The position numbers were made by a program, and so were the translations under genes. The notes beneath the pieces were generated by a model. The model did not search any database, was not told the origin of the DNA, and saw only the letters and a list, made by a program, of their open reading frames with translations. From NCBI RefSeq assembly GCF_003073045.1, contig NC_037603.1:11066192-11130191 (forward strand): a stretch of 64,000 bases of DNA. Reading direction: 5' to 3'. The stretch is from Pomacea canaliculata. Its lineage: Eukaryota > Mollusca > Gastropoda > Architaenioglossa > Ampullariidae. This document shows, piece by piece, positions 22,095 through 34,510 of this stretch. Every line of letters starts with the position of its first letter. Position 1 is the stretch's first letter.

Positions 22095-24409
22095 GGTGAA
22101 TCTTCGCAAGTTCACCAGAACTCGGAGAATCAAGATGTGCTTGGTTCTTCTGGTACTCCTGATTGTGTTGTACATGGTGACTCTAAGCATCCTGACATTT
22201 GGTCCAATGCCCATGATAATCGCACCACAACAAAGCCAAATTTCATCGACAACGCATTACTTACGTCACTTCCGCTCGATATTTATACTTGATGTTGCAA
22301 ATCATGACCTGGCGCTTAATCGTCAAGGGAACCCCCTTAGTATATTCTCCTCTGATGTAAGGACTGACAGTAGAGCCTCTGCTGTTAACAATAAGTTGAT
22401 TGTATGGTACAACATGCCTTACTGGATTAGGAATAGGTCGGATGCTGAGTTGTTTGGCCACTGTCCAGTCAGCGCGTGCAACTTGTCCACAAACTATGGT
22501 GCGGATAGAGCAGCTGGCGACGCTGTGGTGTTTCACGGCGCTCCATTAGAGATACCAGTGCCACCTCGAGCTTTTCCTGACCAGGTGTACGTCTTCTTCA
22601 TGTTAGAACCGCCGCCGAAACTTTGGTTTGGAGAGCAAAAAAATTTTTCATGGAACTCAGTGAGTCTCTTTGTTTCATAGTGTATTAAAATCGCTTTCAT
22701 TTATTTTCCTACCGTAACTGATACGAGCCTAGCACAGGTGAACTCAAACTAAGGAGAGGCTTTGCGCACCCGTAAGAAGGTCCACCCAGTAGACAGCAGG
22801 TCCACTTCTTCACGTCAGTCACTATTCTTCCTTCCCCTTCCCACGGCTTCCGTCTCCTTTAACGTAGCCCTGGAGGGCCGTCGTCGCTTTCCCACAGGTC
22901 GACATAGAGGTGTGATGAGTCTGAAGAGTATGGCATATAATATTCTCCGTTATTATTACAATCGTTTTTTCACATAAATGGAAAAATTATTTTAATTTCA
23001 CATTTTTTCTTTTTCTACCCAACTGACAATTGCAGCTATTAAAACAAGAGGAGAACGGGTACCAATGGTTAACGGAATCACCCAGTCCTCCAATTATTGG
23101 GGATCGTGATTCCATAGAACGGCTCAAACGCCGGTTGTTTAGGAACTCAGGTTTCCGGTTTTACATCGAGGTCTCTCCTCTAACGAACCCTCACCAGCTT
23201 TACAAAGTTCCTGCTGCTGAACGTAAAAATAAACCACAACAACCCCAAGTCTAAAACTCTGCAACTATTCGCAAGTAGCTTCACAAATGTTTTCTTTGTT
23301 ACAAAAGAATCCAAAAGAAATCAAGGGTAAAGAAGCTATCGTTTTGCTTAAGTAAGCCGTAATGTTCAGCAATGAAAATCTTTCATTTGTTTTTTTTATT
23401 TTATTTTTTAAAAGTGGAAATAAAATTAAACTTCCATAAACCCGTATCCGAGCCTCTGAGCCTCCTCGAAGTTGACGATTTCGTGTACTGCTATCAACAA
23501 TGGCGAGTCGTCAGAAGGGTTGTGTGGGTTCACGAGATCAAAATGATCATTTTTTTAAAGTTGATAATATTGAACTGTAACTTTTTATATAAACAATCAA
23601 AACACAATTCTCATTACTTTTCTTAACAATCCTGGTGTATGCCTCGATGATTTCTCGGCTTTGTTTTCTAAAGAGCTATAAATCATTGTACAGCTAAGAT
23701 GTTTGTGAAAATATTTGTCGCAGGCTTTTAACTGGACATGGGGCTACAGGCATGACGCAGATATAATAACGACATACTTTTATCTGGAACATTCCAAGCA
23801 GTTGCCAAATATTAGTTTCCTAAAAGATTTAGTTCGAAAGAAGGAAAAGGCTGCAGCATGGTTTGTTTCTAACTGCGACGAACAAGCCCAGCGACTACGT
23901 TACGTTGAGAGACTGAAGGAAGTTCTCCCTGTGGACGTATATGGAGCGTGTGGGACTCTGCACTGCACAACCTGGGCCACAGAATGCGACACCATGCTTA
24001 CCGAGTATTTTTTCTATCTTTCCTTCGAGAACTCTTTTTGCCAGGATTACGTGACAGAGAAGTTTTCTCGAGCCTTCTTGAAGGATGTGTACGTGGTTCC
24101 TGTTGTGCGCGGCGGGCTGAACTAGCTCTCACCACTTTCCACAAGGAATTTTTATCAACGCCGATGACTTTAGCAGCCCAGAAAACTGGGATGTATCTGA
24201 AAAAGCTGATAAACGACGAAGACGCCTACATCGACATGTTGTGGCGAATCGCTCACTTTGTCGACTTGGACTCTTACAAAAACCCATACTACTACTCGTG
24301 GTGCCAGCTGTGTGACAAGCTACACAGGCTGCAGGACAATGCCAAGACGTATCCAGACGTCTTTGGATGGTACCACGATGGGACATGCCGACCGCCAAGG
24401 GAATTCTAG
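22095..24409 (+). pseudogene. GT10 fucosyltransferase-like gene 3, frameshifted
   Basis: Exon A (22095-22659) is intact: from the ATG at 22135 it encodes 175 residues, with a membrane anchor and DAVVFHG. The intron is 22660-23723. Exon B (23724-24409) reads normally through YFFYLSFENSFCQDYVTEKF, then meets TAG at 24123-24125, caused by one extra base in AACTAGCTCTC (AACTACTCTC in the other copies). Two bases are missing about 60 bases further on (near 24181-24192), after which the frame resumes GMYLKKLINDEDAYIDMLW and runs to the normal stop. The break removes the C-terminal ~90 residues, including FINADDF, so the product should be inactive. An assembly error remains possible. Confidence 0.85.
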
Positions 24410-26605
24410 AGCTTGGTACAGTTCGTGGCCTACACTGGTGATCGTGCCATTTTGGAAGTACATTTTTCTTTTTGTTTTTTGTTCAGACGTCTGCTCAGAA
24501 TCAACAGGCAGCTGGAACACTCGACCTTTTCATTGTCAAGTGACGTCCCGATCACAGTAAACATGTGACGCATCTATCGTCGACAAATGTGGAATATAAC
24601 AAAGTGAACAATATGATTGTGAATGTCAAGTGCAGGATTAGACGGTTGTACATTTCTGTTGCTTGCTTACACCATGAATTACTTGAGTGAGAGAGAGATT
24701 GAGAGAGAGTATAAAAAGAGTAATTTCAAAGGTCCAGTTAAGCGCACAATTTTGTTAATTATGGTTGTGTCAAACTCGATGTAAGGTCCGTAAACGCGCA
24801 AGCGTACAAACGTGTGGATAATGCATAGATACATCTTAATTACAAATCGTATGACGTGTCGATTTTGACCTCTGTGTTTTCCTCCGTGTACCTCTCCTTT
24901 AAACGTGCATTGAAAACGCACATCTTCGTAAACTTCACTCCTTGGACCTTTTTCACACACTGCCTTTTGCAGTTACTCTCTGATCTTGTTCTTGTTATTG
25001 GTTCCTCTTTGTGTTTTCTCTTTTAGATTTTATTCTTCGTTTAGTACGGTTGTTTATTCTTTTATAGTTCATATGTTATAAAAAATTTATCAGTATCTCA
25101 GTATTTAAAAGTAAGATCTAGAGGTAATTACCTAAATTTATTGAATTTTGTTCCTTTTTTTCCCATTGTATCATGCAATGCATGGCTTAACTAAACCTGG
25201 TCACAAAGTTTGAGTGAAAGAGTTTTGAAGTATGAATTTAACAGAAAATGTTTTACATTTTAAACTATTAATAAAAAATTGGCAAAAGGATGGCGCACGA
25301 TCTTTTTTCTATTTCTTTACAAGCTGCACTCATTAGTGTAGTTTTACATGGGAAAAATGATGTGGACATTGTTCTAAGGGAAAAAACTCTAGAAATAACG
25401 ATTCATCGTGACAATGGCCAGTTTACTTCCCTTGGAATATGAAGCGAGTATTGCCTTCTACTTCGCTTAGTAACATCTTTTGCTCTGAAACCACTTTTCT
25501 GTTTGTTTATTTCAACGAATTTCCCTATTTGTGGCCTCAAACTGTTTTAAGAAAGTACTTGTACTTGCTTTAGGGCTGTCGAAATTAGCAATCATTGATA
25601 CAGTTCTCTTGAAGATGACAAGAAAGTATATAAAATAAAAGAAATTGAAGTGTCACCAATGTGAGGACGCTGTATGATAGAACAACTCAATAAGCAGTTT
25701 TTGTGTTTGCAGATGCAGTTTGAGAAGTTCTGATTTACTGTAATTGAGCATTCTCCTCGCGCAGCCTCACATCCAAAACAGATTGCACACTCTACGCTGA
25801 CAAACAGTAATAAAAATAATGACATTAAAACACTAGTTAACCATAGCATGCTATGACACTTAAGAGGACCAATTAAGCCTGAAAGGGAAGTCACGCCGAC
25901 CCATACATGACTGCGACCACACCCTCCTGTACCGACCATCATTCTTCACAGGAAGATGCGTGGTGCTTCATAGTGTACTACTAATATGTACTACGTCACG
26001 CTAGTGCACCATTCACACCATTGCCTGCAGTCAACATCATAGAGAGAGAGAATGAGAGAAAATGAGTGACACTTGGGATTGTTCGGACGGTGACAGTCTG
26101 CTTTTCTCGTGGTTCTGACAAACATTACTTGAGCATGAGAAATGCAGACTGTCAACGTCCAACTAACGCGAACTGTCACTCTGATTGGTGCTGACGGCAG
26201 GCAATGTTGTGAATAGTGTACCAATGTGACGTAGTACACTCTTAACGTGACGTAGTACGCTGTTAGCGGCTCTCGTTGATCGCGGGTACTTTGCTAAAGG
26301 ATAATCTATTAACGGATTGGTGTTGGAAGCTGCAATTTACAGGTTAGATTGATATCGCCTATATCTATGTATACAAAACAAAACAAAACAAAACAAAACA
26401 AAAACAACAAAGAAAAATCTATTCGGGTTAGGCTTAGAGTACACACACACAGGCACTAATTAACAGGCTAAAAAGTACGCTAGTATGATGATGATTAATA
26501 TTTATAATGCGCAGTTATCCATTAAAAATGCTCATTGCGCAAAATAAAACAAAACAAAACAAATAAAACAATACTAATAAAACAATCAAAGTAAGAAAGA
26601 ATACA
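24410..26605 (+). repeat. 3' flank of gene 3, shared unit
   Basis: The same unit as follows gene 2, including the minus-strand Cys-rich frame (25592-25942), the foldback repeat and an (AAAAC)n run at about 26374-26405. The shared unit stops at about 26600, where a recombination junction joins the end of another exon B. Confidence 0.7.
25971..26266. repeat. Foldback element, copy 2
   Basis: The same inverted repeat as at 19337-19648, with one fewer copy of the 14-base TAGTGTACTACTAA unit at the left arm. Confidence 0.7.
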
Positions 26606-26629
26606 GTCGACCGCCAAGGAAATTCTAGA
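26606..26629 (+). pseudogene. Relic of the last codons of an exon B
   Basis: GACCGCCAAGGAAATTCTAG matches the last codons and stop of gene 5 (39790-39810). It is followed by the same 3' flank (CAGTTCGTGGCATACACTGG, then GATGTGGACACAAC). Everything upstream of it in that gene is missing; the preceding bases belong to the gene 3 flank. It marks a deletion or unequal crossover between two units. Confidence 0.7.
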
Positions 26630-27206
26630 ATACAGTTCGTGGCATACACTGGTGATTGTGCGATGTGGACACAACTTTCTTCTTTTATTCGTCAACAGGC
26701 AGCTGTACAACTCGACCTTTTCATCAAATATTAATAACAAATCAACAAAAGTATGGCGCAAGATCTTTTTTCTATTTGTTTTCAAACTGCACTCATTACT
26801 ACAGTTTGAAATAGGAAACAAAGTATGATCTGGCCATGGATCAAAGGGAAAAAACTCTAGAAATAACGATTCATCGTGGCAATGGCCTGTTTACTTCCTT
26901 TGGAATATGAAGCGAGTATTGCCTTCTACTTCGCTTAGTCACATATTTTGCTATGAAGCCATTTTTATGGGTTTTTTTTTTATTTCAACGAATTTCCTTG
27001 TTTGTGGTCTCAAAACTGTTATAGCTAAGTAGTTTTACTTGCTTTAGGGCAATCAAAATTAGCAATCATTGATACACTTCTCTTGAAGATGACAACAAAG
27101 TATTTAAAATAAAAGAAATTGAAGTGTCACCAGTGTGAGGACGCCGTATGACTAATTCAGAACAACTCAGTAAACGCCTTTATTTTTGTAACTCACCTTT
27201 TGTGTT
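26630..27206 (+). repeat. 3' flank of a lost gene, gene-5 type
   Basis: This stretch resembles 39811-40380 after gene 5 and 32669-33130 after gene 4: ATATTAATAACAAAT, GGCGCAAGATCTTTTTTC and GAAGCGAGTATTGCC occur in order. No gene is present. It is interrupted by the solo LTR starting at 27207. Confidence 0.6.
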
Positions 27207-27939
27207 TGTAACGTTTTTAACGAAAGAGTGTGTTGAATGTGTTTGCGAGCGCGTGTAACATCTGCATGTAAACCACGCTCGCCGCACTCTTTCACCTTTT
27301 TCAACAAAAAGGTCCGGCCAACGATTAACACATTTAATGTTTATGAAATTAACTAACGATGAGATGAGGATGAAACAAAATAAAAGGGCACTACCCCCTC
27401 CAGCGTCAACCTCTTCCAACGCTTTCTCAGATGGTTGGCGCTGACGAAATCACTGACCAGCAGGCTAATCCTCTGAATTCCTTTCACGCAGTTCGTGAAG
27501 TTATCTGTGTAGTTAACTGTATACTGTACACTCCCCACGGAGCTCTCTACACACCAACTGCTTGGTCTCTACACACCAACTGCTTGGTCTCTACACACCA
27601 ACTGCTTGGTCTCGTCTGTCACGAGAACCGTTAGCATCACCTAGTTCACACGTCCTTTTCTCCCTCCTGACCAATCAGGCCACCTAGCGACCAGGTAACT
27701 AGGACGACCATCCAACTGTCTTTCTTGGAGACTCTCTCCACCAATCCTGGCTCTCCATAGCCTCCCGTCGCCCCAGTTACACTGTGCCAGGTCATTTTAC
27801 GTCATTCACTATATGACGCAACAGAAACGTCACGCAGAGCTACGTCAGCGCTCGCGCGCCTGCTCTTCCCTGACCACAGGGAAAGTTAAAAATAAAAACA
27901 TGAATCTAACTAGATTCGTCTCAATCGCGAATCGTTACA
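27207..27939. mobile_element. Solo LTR, 733 bp
   Basis: The ends are TGTAACG and CGTTACA, with GTGTT on both sides (27202-27206 and 27940-27944), a 5-bp target duplication. The interrupted sequence TTTTGTGTTTGCAGATGC is intact at 19070, 25700, 46245 and 55960. No internal retroelement genes remain. It is homologous, in reverse orientation, to the LTR at 31055-31840. It contains three tandem copies of a 22-base unit (27547-27612). The superfamily is probably Gypsy-like, which is inference. Confidence 0.85.
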
Positions 27940-27944
27940 GTGTT

Positions 27945-29503
27945 TGCAGATGCAGTTTGAGAGGTTCTGATTTACTTTCATTGAGCATTTTCCTCGCGCA
28001 CCCCCACAACCAAAAGAGATTGCGCTCTGAGCGCTAGTAAAAATAAAAGAGCAAATGACAACACGTTCCTATCCACCAAACGTACTCATACAGTCATGGC
28101 TCAGGCATCTGCATTCACTCGCACACAGTAACATTCAGAAAGGCAGCACACCCAACGTGTGAGAGCCAGTTAAAATTGAATGAATTCTCCGTGGCAACCA
28201 TTATTTTTCTCTGGGACAACGAAGAGGAACGAGTTGATGGGGACTAGGAGTTTAGTAGCGCCGACTGATTTGTCGAGTTTGAATATTGTACTCGGCGTGA
28301 CACAAGCAGTGACGAAGCTGAATGCTCCGACGCCATTTTAATCATGACGTAAAACTTGAATGACGACAGATGGGTACAATGACGGACAAAGTAAAAAAGA
28401 AATTTCTAGAAAGATCGGTGGATGTGCAGCAAGAGAGGGAGAAAGAGGGAGAGATCTGCGCCAGCAACTTGTCAGGTTTGTTGTGGTTTGTACGTGTTCA
28501 TTGGTATAACGGGATGCAAGTCGATACATTTTAATAGGATTAGTACTGATTAGTATCGATGTGCATTGAAGGACTTGGGGATGTTGGCTGTGTAGTCTGT
28601 GTTAGCCGTGAAGTTGCTGTCGCTTTTGTCCCTCTGCTTCTCCTTTTCGTAAGAACGAGAACGAGGCTGCACGTAAATGGGATGGCAGCTCTCGGACTCC
28701 ACAACTATTTCTTTATATATTTGGTTGTTACTGCACTTGATATGCAGTTTGTGCCTGTATGTTCATGATTGACTGGGTTTTACTTTCTGCTGTGTTTTTG
28801 TAAGCGACATTAGGAATCAAACAGTAACAACTGCGGGATTACATAATGCTTCTGTCCTTCAGAGAAAGTCTAAAGTTTATTTCCTTGGAAACATCTTTGC
28901 GGAAGAGATTTCATCACAAACACGACCTGAGACGGGATTGAAAAAAATTGTTTACCAAACAACAGCGATGTATGTATAGAAAAATTGTTTTATTGCATTG
29001 TGTGGAGTTTAACTACATCTTTACCGAGCGAAATTTATTTGTGAAAGTTTTAAAGTATCAGTAGATATCCAGGTATCACCAAACATTACTATCACATCTC
29101 AGTTAACTTTGATTTTCCGTGCGTTTGTTATGGAAAACCCTTTGTAAAATATTCCCGTTACTGATTATTCGCTCTTTACGTGCTTTTTGTTGCTAAAAAC
29201 ATTTATGTCAGCCCATCACCTCTGGTAGATACATACACAGGTACCTAGTTCCGTTTCACATGCAGTTTACCATAGAGGAGGACTTGAAAGTCTACCTGCA
29301 GAATACGTTAAAAGAATAGAAGAGAGACAGAGACGACACGACAGCTGGATAACCATCACAAACCATGAATGCGATGACCTGCTGATACCAGGAGTGATGA
29401 GGATCACAACTTTATCCATAACAAAATAATTAGCTATTTATGCGTGTGATCAATTATCTCTGATTAAACATTAACACATTTTGTCTAAAAAATGTGCTTA
29501 CAG
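27945..29503 (+). repeat. Spacer and upstream unit of gene 4
   Basis: This contains blocks shared with 41190-42588 and 50924-52310: CTCAGGCATCTGCATTCACT, GGGACAACGAAGAGGAACG, the AGAGAGGGAGAAAGAGGGAG region, the CTTGGAAACATCTTTGCGG block (28881-28919) and the acceptor TGTGCTTACAG ending at 29503. The site CATGGCTCAGGCATCTGC near 28100 is the empty site for the 302-bp hAT element seen at 40884. No gene is identified. Confidence 0.6.
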
Positions 29504-32500
29504 GGAGAAACTTCGGCAGTTCACCAGAACTCGGAGACTCAAGATGTGTTTGGTTCTTCTGGTACTCCTGATTGTGTTGTGCGTGATGACTCTAAGCATC
29601 CTGATATTTAGTCCAATGCCCATGATAGTCGCGCCACAACACAGCCACAGTTCTTCAACATCGCATTACTTACGTCACTTCCGCTCGATATTTATACTTG
29701 ATGTTGCAAATCATTACTTGCCACTTGATCGTCAAGGGAACCCCCTTAGTATATCCTCATCTGACGTAAGGACTGAGAGTAGAGCCTCTGTTGTTAACAA
29801 TAAGTTGATTGTATGGTACAACATGCATGAGTCGATGAAGAGAAGGTCGGAGGGCGAGGTGTTTGGCCACTGTCCAGTCAGCACGTGCAACTTGTCCACA
29901 AACTATAGTGCGGATAGTGCAGCTGGCGACGCTGTGGTGTTTGACGGCGCTCCATTAGAGATACCAGTGCCACCTCGAGCTTTTCCTGACCAGGTGTATG
30001 TCTTCTATATGTTAGAACCGCCGCCGAAACTTTGGTTTGGAGAGCAAAAAACATCACCATGGAACTCAGTGAGTCTCTTTGTTTCATAGTGTATTAAAAT
30101 CGCTTTCATTTATTTTCCTACCGTAACTGGTACGAGCCTAGCACAGGTGAACTCACAGTAAGCAGAGGCTTTGCGCACCCGTAAGAAGGTCCACCCAGTA
30201 GAAAGCAGGTCGACTTCTTCACGTCAGTCACTATTCTTCTTTCCACTTCTCACGGCTTCGGTCTCCTTTAACGTAGCCCTGGAGGACCGTCGTCGCTTTC
30301 CCCCAGGTCAACATAGAGGTGTGATGATTCTGAAGAGTATGGCATATAATATTCTTCGATATTATTACAATTGTTTTATCATCGCATAAATTTTAGCCCA
30401 TTAACGGAAGGAACATTTTATTTTCACAATTTTTTTCTTTTTTTTACTCCTATGAAAATTGCGCCAATTGCGTGCGTGTGACTTAGAACAAGAGGAGAAC
30501 GGGTACCAATGGTTAACGTAATCACCCAGTCCTCCAATTACTGGGGATCGTGATTCCATAGAACGGCTGAAACGCCGGTTGTTTAGGAACTCAGGTTTCC
30601 GGTTTTACATCGAGGTCTGTCCTCTAACTAACCCTAACCAACTTTACAAAGTTCCTGCTGCAGAACGTAAAAACAAAGCACAACAACCCCAAGCCTAAAA
30701 CTCTGCATCTATTCTAACTTCGCAAGTAGCTCTCAAAGAGGTTTTCTTAGTTACAAAAGAATCCAAAAGATATCAAAGGTAAAGAAGCTATCGTTTTAAT
30801 TAAGTAAGCCGTAATGTTCAGAATGAAAATCTTGCATTTGGTATTTTTTTGTTTTTTTAATTTAAACATTTTTTAAAAGTGGAAATAAAATTAAACTTCT
30901 ATAAACCAGTGACCAAGCCTCTGAACCTCCTCGAAGTTGACGATTTCGTGTACTGCTATCAACAATGGCGAGTCGTCAGAAGGGTTGTGTGGGTTCACGA
31001 GATCAAAATGTTCATTTTTTTAAGATGATAATATTGAACTAAAACTTTTTATATTGTAACGATTCGCGATTGAGACGAATCTAGTTAGATTCATGTTTAT
31101 TTTTAACTTTCCCTGTGGTCAGGGGAAGAGCAGTAGCGAGAGCGCTGACGTGGCTCTGCGTGACGATTCTTTTGCGTCATATATTGAATGACGTAAATGA
31201 ACTGAGCACAGCGTAACTAGGGTGACGGTAGGCAATGGAGAAGCCATATAGAACTTATGATTGGTTGTGACAGTCTCCAAGAAAGACTGTTAGGAGGTCG
31301 TCCTAGTTACCTGGTCGCTAGGGGTGCCTGATTGGTCAGGAGGGAAAAAAGGATGAGTTAACTAGGTGATTCTAACGTTTCTCGAGACAGACGAGACCAA
31401 GCAGTTGGAGAGTGCAGAGCTCCGTGGTCTGCGTGAAGTGATATCCATCGTTTTTCCAGTGGAGTATTATCACGTGTATTCCGAGTGTGGTGTAGTAATC
31501 AATTCAGTCGGAATATAACATCTTCGCCGATACGGCTTTAAACTCTCCTTAGCTTCACGAACTGTGTGAAGTGATTCATTGGATTAACCTGCTGGTCTAG
31601 TCAGTGATCTCGCCAACCGTCTGAGAAACGTTAGGAGGTTGACGCTGGGGGTAGTAGCGTTCTTTTATTTTGTTTCATCTACATCTCATCGTTAATTAAT
31701 TTCATAAACATTAAATGTGTTAATCGTTGGCCGGACCTTTTTGTTGAAAAAGTTGAAAGAGTGCGGCGAGCGTGGTTTACATGCAGATGTTTACACGCGC
31801 TCGCAAACACATTCAACACACTCTTTCGTAAAACGTTACATATATAAACAATCGAAACACAATTCTCATTACTTTTCTAACAATCTTTGTGTATGCCTCG
31901 ATGATTTCTCGGCTTTGTTTTTTGAACGAGCTCTAAATCATTGTACAGCTAAGATCTTTGTGAAAATATTTGTTGCAGGCTTTTAACTGGACATGGACCT
32001 ACAGGCATGACGCAGATATAATAACGACATACTTTTATCTGGAACATTCCAAGCAGTTGCCAACTATTAGTTTCCTAAAAGATTTAGTTCGAAAGAAGGA
32101 AAAGCCTGCGGCATGGTTTGTTTCTAACTGCCATGAGGACCAAGCCCAACGACTTACTTACGTTGAGAGACTTAAGGAAGTTCTCCCTGTGGACGTATAT
32201 GGAGCGTGTGGGACTCTGCACTGCACAACCTTGGCTAAAGAATGCGACACCATGCTTACCAAGTACTTTTTCTATCTTTCCTTCGAGAACTCTTTTTGCC
32301 AGGATTACGTGACAGAGAAGTTTTCACGAGCCTTCTTGAAGGATGTGTACGTGGTTCCTGTTGTGCGCGGCGGGCTGAACTACTCTCACCACTTTCCTCA
32401 AGGAATTTTTATCAACGCCGATGACTTTAGCAGCCCAGAAGAACTAGGGATGTATCTGAAAAACCTGATAAACGACGAAGACGCCTACATTGACATGTTG

Positions 32501-32668
32501 TGGCGAATCGCTCACTTTGTCAACTTGGACTCTGACAAAAACCCACACTACTACTCTTGGTGCCAGCTGTGTGACAAGCTACACAGGCTGCAGGACAATG
32601 CCAAGACGTATCCAGACCTCTTTGGATGGTACCACGATGGGACATGCCGACCGCCAAGGGAATTCTAG
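29504..32668 (+). CDS. GT10 alpha-1,3-fucosyltransferase-like gene 4 (short stem)
   Basis: Exon A runs 29504-30068 and exon B 31979-32668; the intron (1910 bases) is enlarged by a solo LTR. From the ATG at 29544 it encodes 175+229 = 404 residues with no stop. The membrane anchor is residues 2-21. The N-terminal domain shows LIVWYNMHESMKRRSEGEVF, GHCPVSTCNLSTN and GDAVVFDG. Here Asp replaces the His that genes 1, 2, 3 and 5 have and that is usual in the family. Exon B has FNWTWTYRHDADI, YFFYLSFENSFCQDYVTEKF at about residues 271-290, VPVVRGGLNYSHHFP and FINADDFSSPEELG. The gene is complete, but the Asp and the changed YNM cassette may alter acceptor use or activity. The upstream frame is open to the splice acceptor. 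Confidence 0.88.
31055..31840. mobile_element. Solo LTR, 786 bp, in the intron of gene 4
   Basis: The ends are TGTAACG and CGTTACA, with TATAT on both sides (31050-31054 and 31841-31845). The introns of genes 6 and 8 have the uninterrupted TTATATAAACAATCGAAACAC. It is homologous to the LTR at 27207-27939 in the opposite orientation, but differs in a central stretch (about 31440-31590) where it lacks the triplicated 22-mer. It postdates the split of gene 4 from genes 6 and 8. Confidence 0.9.
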
Positions 32669-33276
32669 AGCTTGGTACAGTTCAGGGCATACACTGGTGA
32701 TCGTGCCATTTTGGCAGAACTTTTTCTTTTTTTCGTTTAGACGGCTGCTCTGAGTGAACGGGCAGCTGGATAACCCGACCTTTTCATCAGGTATTAATAA
32801 GAAATGGGCAAAAGCATGGCGCAAGATCTTTTTTCTTTTTCTTTACAAGCTGCACTCATAACTGTAATTTGAAATAGGGGAAAAAAAGATGTTTCCATCG
32901 ATCAAAGGGAAAAAACTCAAGAAATAACGATTCATCGTGACAACCGCCAATTTACTGCCCCTGTAATATGAAGCGAGTATTGCCTTCTACTTTGCTTAGT
33001 CACATAATTTGCTATGAAACCAGTTTTCAGTTTTTTTATTTCAATGAATTGCCTACTTGTGGCCTCAAACTGTTTTGATAAAGTACTTTGACTTGCTTTA
33101 TGGCTATCGAAATTAGGAATCATTGATACACTGCTCGTTTGTAATAAAATATTTTGAAATCAAGTATTAAAGAGCACATTTGACAAATGAAAACGCACTT
33201 TTGAATAGGCGGTCATTAGTGGATTGAAAGGTCGGGTAAGTGGGAATGTGTAGAGTAGAGCACGCACACACACACG

Positions 33277-33316
<40 letters not shown>

Positions 33317-33749
33317 TACTGCTAGAGGAATTGAGATAAAACTTTATTTATCCAAGATGGCAGTCAGGGACAGCTCGACATGAAAACACAACAACACCAC
33401 AAAGTTTTAACACAACATATTCCTATCCACAAAACTAACTCATACATTCAATGCTCAGGCATCTGCAGTCACTCGCACACAGTAACATTTAGAAAGCAGC
33501 ACACCCAACGTGTGAAAGCCAGTTAAAATTGAATGAATTCTCCTTGGCAACCATTATTTTTTTCTGTCAGCCGCGTGAAAAATGTTTGAAAAATGTAAGA
33601 GACAAAGACAAAACGATAGAATGAAAGGAGATGTGTACTCTGTGTTTATGTGTGTATGTGCGCGAGTGATGCACGGAAATGTCGTCTTGGCTTCAGCTAA
33701 TGGGATATATATATATACCTATTAATCTGCTACAGTGCGAATTACTGTG
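32669..33749. other. 3' flank of gene 4
   Basis: This begins with the 3' flank type shared with genes 5 and 6, then contains a (CA)n microsatellite at about 33262-33311 and a diverged copy of the CTCAGGCATCTGCAGTCACT block. No gene is recognised. Confidence 0.5.
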
Positions 33750-34510
33750 ATGAGGTGTGAAGATCACAGCAATTCCCCAAATCTGAGTGAACAACACCAG
33801 ACATAGGTATACAAGTATTATTCTTTGTCAGAAACGATACCCAAACGGTAGGATTGAAGGAATAGGAAACAGAAGTCAACGTATTTCAGCTAAACAGTAT
33901 AACAAAATGAACAGCAACAAAACAAACTAAACAACACAAAAATGAACAAAACATACAAAGCTAACAAAACAAAAATATTAAGATAAAAAAAACCTAAAAA
34001 CAAAGACCTGGCCGCGAATAACTATGAGAGATGTCGATCACACCTGCACAAAGTCTGTTGCTGCAATTGTTTTTCTACCTGTATAGAACCGTTAATCGAA
34101 ATGATAAAGCCTACATTAATCCACCCTAACCGAAGATTCTATTTTTATCTCTAAAGGGAGGGGTGGATGCCATAGCGACTGAGGGCTACAGGACAAGATG
34201 ACCTAATCAATTGGTGTCAAGCATGTGAAGTCATCGGGTAGTGGAATGTAATCACACCGCCAGCCGCGAATCGCCGAGAAACAGGTTTAAAATATTTCTA
34301 TGAGACTATTTTTTTTTTCTAGATTACAAGAATCTTCGCAACAAAAGTCTAGTTGAAAATGTGTCCTCCTTTCGTACAGTTTGTTCAGATTATTGTTTAC
34401 TAAATAATAGCAACATGCCGACACTGATTCAAAATGGCGGGCCACCTTGCAGCTTCTGATAATGATATTACAAACTAATTATTTTTCTAAAACACAGAAA
34501 GCTAACACTT
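33750..34510 (+). repeat. Old segmental duplicate, copy 2 (pairs with 3340-6030)
   Basis: This matches the flanks of the hAT element at 3464-5324 but has no element: GTCAGAAACGATACCC, a GGATTGAAGG site, ATAGGAAACAGA and TATTTCAGCTAA follow one another directly. Further on, AAAATGGCGGGCCACCTTG and CTTCTGATAATGAT match 5955-5990. Confidence 0.6.

Noticed and set aside
32579..32824. Minus-strand frames overlapping the end of exon B
   Set aside because: They are shadows of the fucosyltransferase coding strand.
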